From CAVDHB01 sp963608705 (GTDB lineage Bacteria > Bacteroidota > Bacteroidia > Bacteroidales > Bacteroidaceae), in the NCBI GenBank assembly GCA_963608705.1, contig CAVDHB010000027.1:124001-188000 (forward strand): 64,000 nucleotides of DNA. Reading direction: 5' to 3'. This document shows, one piece after another, positions 62,404-64,000 of the stretch. Numbering within the stretch: the stretch's first letter is position 1; each line of letters starts with the position of its first letter. Below the pieces are notes generated by a model. It saw nothing but the letters and a program-made list of their open reading frames with translations. It did no database searches and was not told where the DNA came from. A program made the position numbers and the translations under genes.

Positions 62404-63018
62404 TCAATGTTTATGCCAGTTCGGATTATGGCGTACCTGCAACTCTTTGGCCAAATCCTCGATACGAAGTCCTTTGGCCGTCAGCACTACTATCAAATGA
62501 TACAGCAGGTCCGCGCCCTCATATACCAAACGCTCGTTGGTGCCATGCACCGCTTCAATCACAGCCTCCAAGGCTTCTTCACCCACCTTCTGAGCCATCC
62601 GGTTGATACCGTCCTTGAACAGACTTGTGGTATAAGAACCCTCTGGTTTTTCTTCGTAGCGTTTGTTAATGAAGTCCTGCAACTCGCTGAGGAACAAGAT
62701 AGGATTCACTTTGTTTTCCTCTCCCCAACAAGTGTCCGTGCCCTTGTGGCACACAGGTCCTTCGGGGCTTACCTCAATGAGCAACGTGTCTTGATCGCAA
62801 TCTTCCTTGATGCTCTTCACATGAAGGAAATTACCGCTTGTCTCCCCTTTCGTCCACAAACACTTGCGTGTGCGGCTATAGAAAGTCACCAGTTTCGTCT
62901 CCTTCGTTTTCTTGTAGGCTTCCTCATTCATGAAGCCCAACATCAACACTTTCTGTGTAATCTCGTCTTGAATAACACACGGTACAAGACCGTTCATTTT
63001 CTCAAAGTTTATATTCAT
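62404..63018 (-). CDS. hisIE: Bifunctional phosphoribosyl-AMP cyclohydrolase / phosphoribosyl-ATP pyrophosphatase
   Basis: A 204-residue fusion catalysing steps 2 and 3 of histidine synthesis. HisI part (1-~110): LGFMNEEAYKKT, FYSRTRKCLWTKGETSGN and the zinc-binding D-Q-D plus HKGTDTCW cysteine. HisE part (~115-204): SYTTSLFKDGINRMAQKVGE and EALYVIVLTAKG-like MazG-fold helices with EADLLYHLIV. It is ten bases from hisF. Confidence 0.95.
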   Translation of the reverse strand: MNINFEKMNGLVPCVIQDEITQKVLMLGFMNEEAYKKTKETKLVTFYSRTRKCLWTKGETSGNFLHVKSIKEDCDQDTLLIEVSPEGPVCHKGTDTCWGEENKVNPILFLSELQDFINKRYEEKPEGSYTTSLFKDGINRMAQKVGEEALEAVIEAVHGTNERLVYEGADLLYHLIVVLTAKGLRIEDLAKELQVRHNPNWHKH

Positions 63019-63028
63019 CTTAAGTCTT

Positions 63029-63787
63029 CTATATTCTTACGTTTATACCTTCTTTCCTCAAGTAGTCCTTTAAATCTGGAATCCTTATCTCCCCGAAATG
63101 GAAAACACTGGCCGCCAATGCCGCATCCGCCTTTCCTTGGAGGAAAGCGTCTTTAAAATGCGCCATATTGCCAGCACCGCCTGAGGCGATAACGGGAATC
63201 GGCAGTTGTTCAGAAAGCCTTCGAAGGGCTTCATTGGCGAAACCCTGTTTCACTCCGTCGTGATTCATGGAAGTGAACAAAATCTCTCCCGCGCCTCTGT
63301 CAGCCACCTCTTTCGCCCAGCTGAACAAATCCCGTCCGGCAGGTATTCTACCTCCGTTCAGATAGCACTGCCATCCTTCTTCAGGCGTTTCTTTGGCGTC
63401 AATGGCCACCACACAAACCTGCGCGCCGTACTTCCCGCTGATTTCGGACACCAGTTCAGGACGACGCAAGGCCGCACTGTTCACACTCACCTTATCCGCA
63501 CCGGCGTTAAGCAGTCTGTCCACGTCTTCCAACGCGTTCACACCACCGCCCACAGTAAAGGGAATATTAATCTCCGCTGCGATTTTTTCCACCAGCCGAG
63601 TAAAGGTCTTACGTCCCTCCGCACTGGCCGTGATGTCGAGATAGACTAACTCGTCAGCACCTTCGGCACTGTAATACTTCCCCAGTTCCACCGGGTCTCC
63701 GGCTTTCCGCAAGTTCACGAAATTAGTTCCTTTGACCGTTTCCCCATCCTTAATATCCAGACAGGGAATAATTCTCTTCGCTAACAT
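63029..63787 (-). CDS. hisF: Imidazole glycerol phosphate synthase cyclase subunit
   Basis: A 252-residue TIM barrel that closes the imidazole ring with ammonia from HisH. MLAKRIIPCLDIKDGETVKG carries the catalytic Asp near residue 11, the second Asp lies in LVYLDITAS-like text downstream (AIDAKETPEEGW region), and phosphate sites appear as VGGGVNALED and ASGGAGNMAHF. The start at 63787 overlaps the hisA stop by seven bases; the frame extends 14 codons further only inside hisA. Confidence 0.95.
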   Translation of the reverse strand: MLAKRIIPCLDIKDGETVKGTNFVNLRKAGDPVELGKYYSAEGADELVYLDITASAEGRKTFTRLVEKIAAEINIPFTVGGGVNALEDVDRLLNAGADKVSVNSAALRRPELVSEISGKYGAQVCVVAIDAKETPEEGWQCYLNGGRIPAGRDLFSWAKEVADRGAGEILFTSMNHDGVKQGFANEALRRLSEQLPIPVIASGGAGNMAHFKDAFLQGKADAALAASVFHFGEIRIPDLKDYLRKEGINVRI

Positions 63788-64000
63788 GCACAGCCTCCTT
63801 TCTTCCGCCAAGTGTCCAAGTCCGCCCATGTGATATTCCCCTCATAAAAAGCTTTTCCGAATACCACCGCAGGCACACCCGCCTCTTCAAGACGAGTGAA
63901 ATCCTCCACCGAACTGACTCCTCCACTGGCAATCAAATACACACCAGGGTAACGGGAAAGGATGCGCTTATATAACTCCACCGCTGGACCCGATAGTGTT
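63781..64000 (-). CDS. hisA: HisA (phosphoribosylformimino-AICAR ribotide isomerase), 3' part
   Basis: Only the last ~72 residues are in the window (from TLSGPAVELYKRILSRYPGV to the TAG at 63781). LIASGGVSSVEDFTRLEEAG and VVFGKAFYEGNITWADL are the HisA phosphate-binding strands and C-terminus. The gene runs out of the window on its 5' side and overlaps hisF, so the histidine operon continues to the right. Confidence 0.92.
   Translation of the reverse strand, partial: TLSGPAVELYKRILSRYPGVYLIASGGVSSVEDFTRLEEAGVPAVVFGKAFYEGNITWADLDTWRKKGGCAC

Overview
The window comes from a member of the order Bacteroidales (Bacteroides/Prevotella type). The evidence is a SusC/SusD pair, many Bacteroidetes-only families (DUF5686, DUF4836, DUF5063, DUF1573, DUF4595), a polysaccharide-degrading cluster typical of these bacteria, and repeated occurrence of the Bacteroides-type promoter (TTTG about 19 bases before TAnnTTTG) upstream of genes on both strands. 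I see no rRNA, tRNA or CRISPR array.

Layout. 1-13.4 kb is mostly housekeeping: a partial PD-(D/E)XK (Rpn-type) nuclease, a DUF5686 outer-membrane protein, a MaoC/DUF1573/YihY operon, ffh, a folD / PP2C-like / thiE / thiD operon with overlapping stop and start codons, and ftsK. 13.5-30 kb is an accessory carbohydrate-degrading region: a six-hairpin glycosidase, GH146, GH95, GH127, GH59 and a double-GH43 enzyme, interrupted by an IS30-family element and by an AAA-ATPase/PD-(D/E)XK gene present once intact and once as a 3' remnant. The enzyme set points to plant cell-wall glycans rich in arabinose, galactose and fucose or L-galactose (arabinogalactan or pectin side chains). 30.3-38.1 kb is a tight run of RNA-modification, nuclease, DUF4836/ABC-transporter and uracil-DNA glycosylase genes.

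38.2-50.8 kb runs from a nucleoside permease to a UvrD helicase. Between them lie a DUF4595 lipoprotein, a second AAA-ATPase/PD-(D/E)XK gene and a SusC/SusD pair without enzymes. A scar at 41.2-41.3 kb joins the 3' end of uvrD to the 3' end of the permease gene. This is the junction expected from a tandem duplication or Campbell-type integration. 50.8-64 kb is core again: YhcH, PanB, a HAD phosphatase, a second DUF5686 protein, a lipoprotein/acyltransferase/MtgA group, an OmpA lipoprotein, and a GT2 / lysA / lysC / hisIE / hisF / hisA run that leaves the window.

The most interesting features are structural: (1) the permease-uvrD scar; (2) a 124-bp direct repeat (three mismatches) flanking IS30-GH95-GH127-GH59, which could let 7.9 kb excise; (3) a near-consensus promoter at the right end of the IS30 element pointing into GH95; (4) two copies of a ~300-bp intergenic element bounded by an ATGTTCTATTTTTC direct repeat and built of inverted CCGTAATG units; (5) four copies of a small palindrome of the GTAGAGACGCGAT type. 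PD-(D/E)XK-type genes or fragments lie beside nearly all of these junctions.
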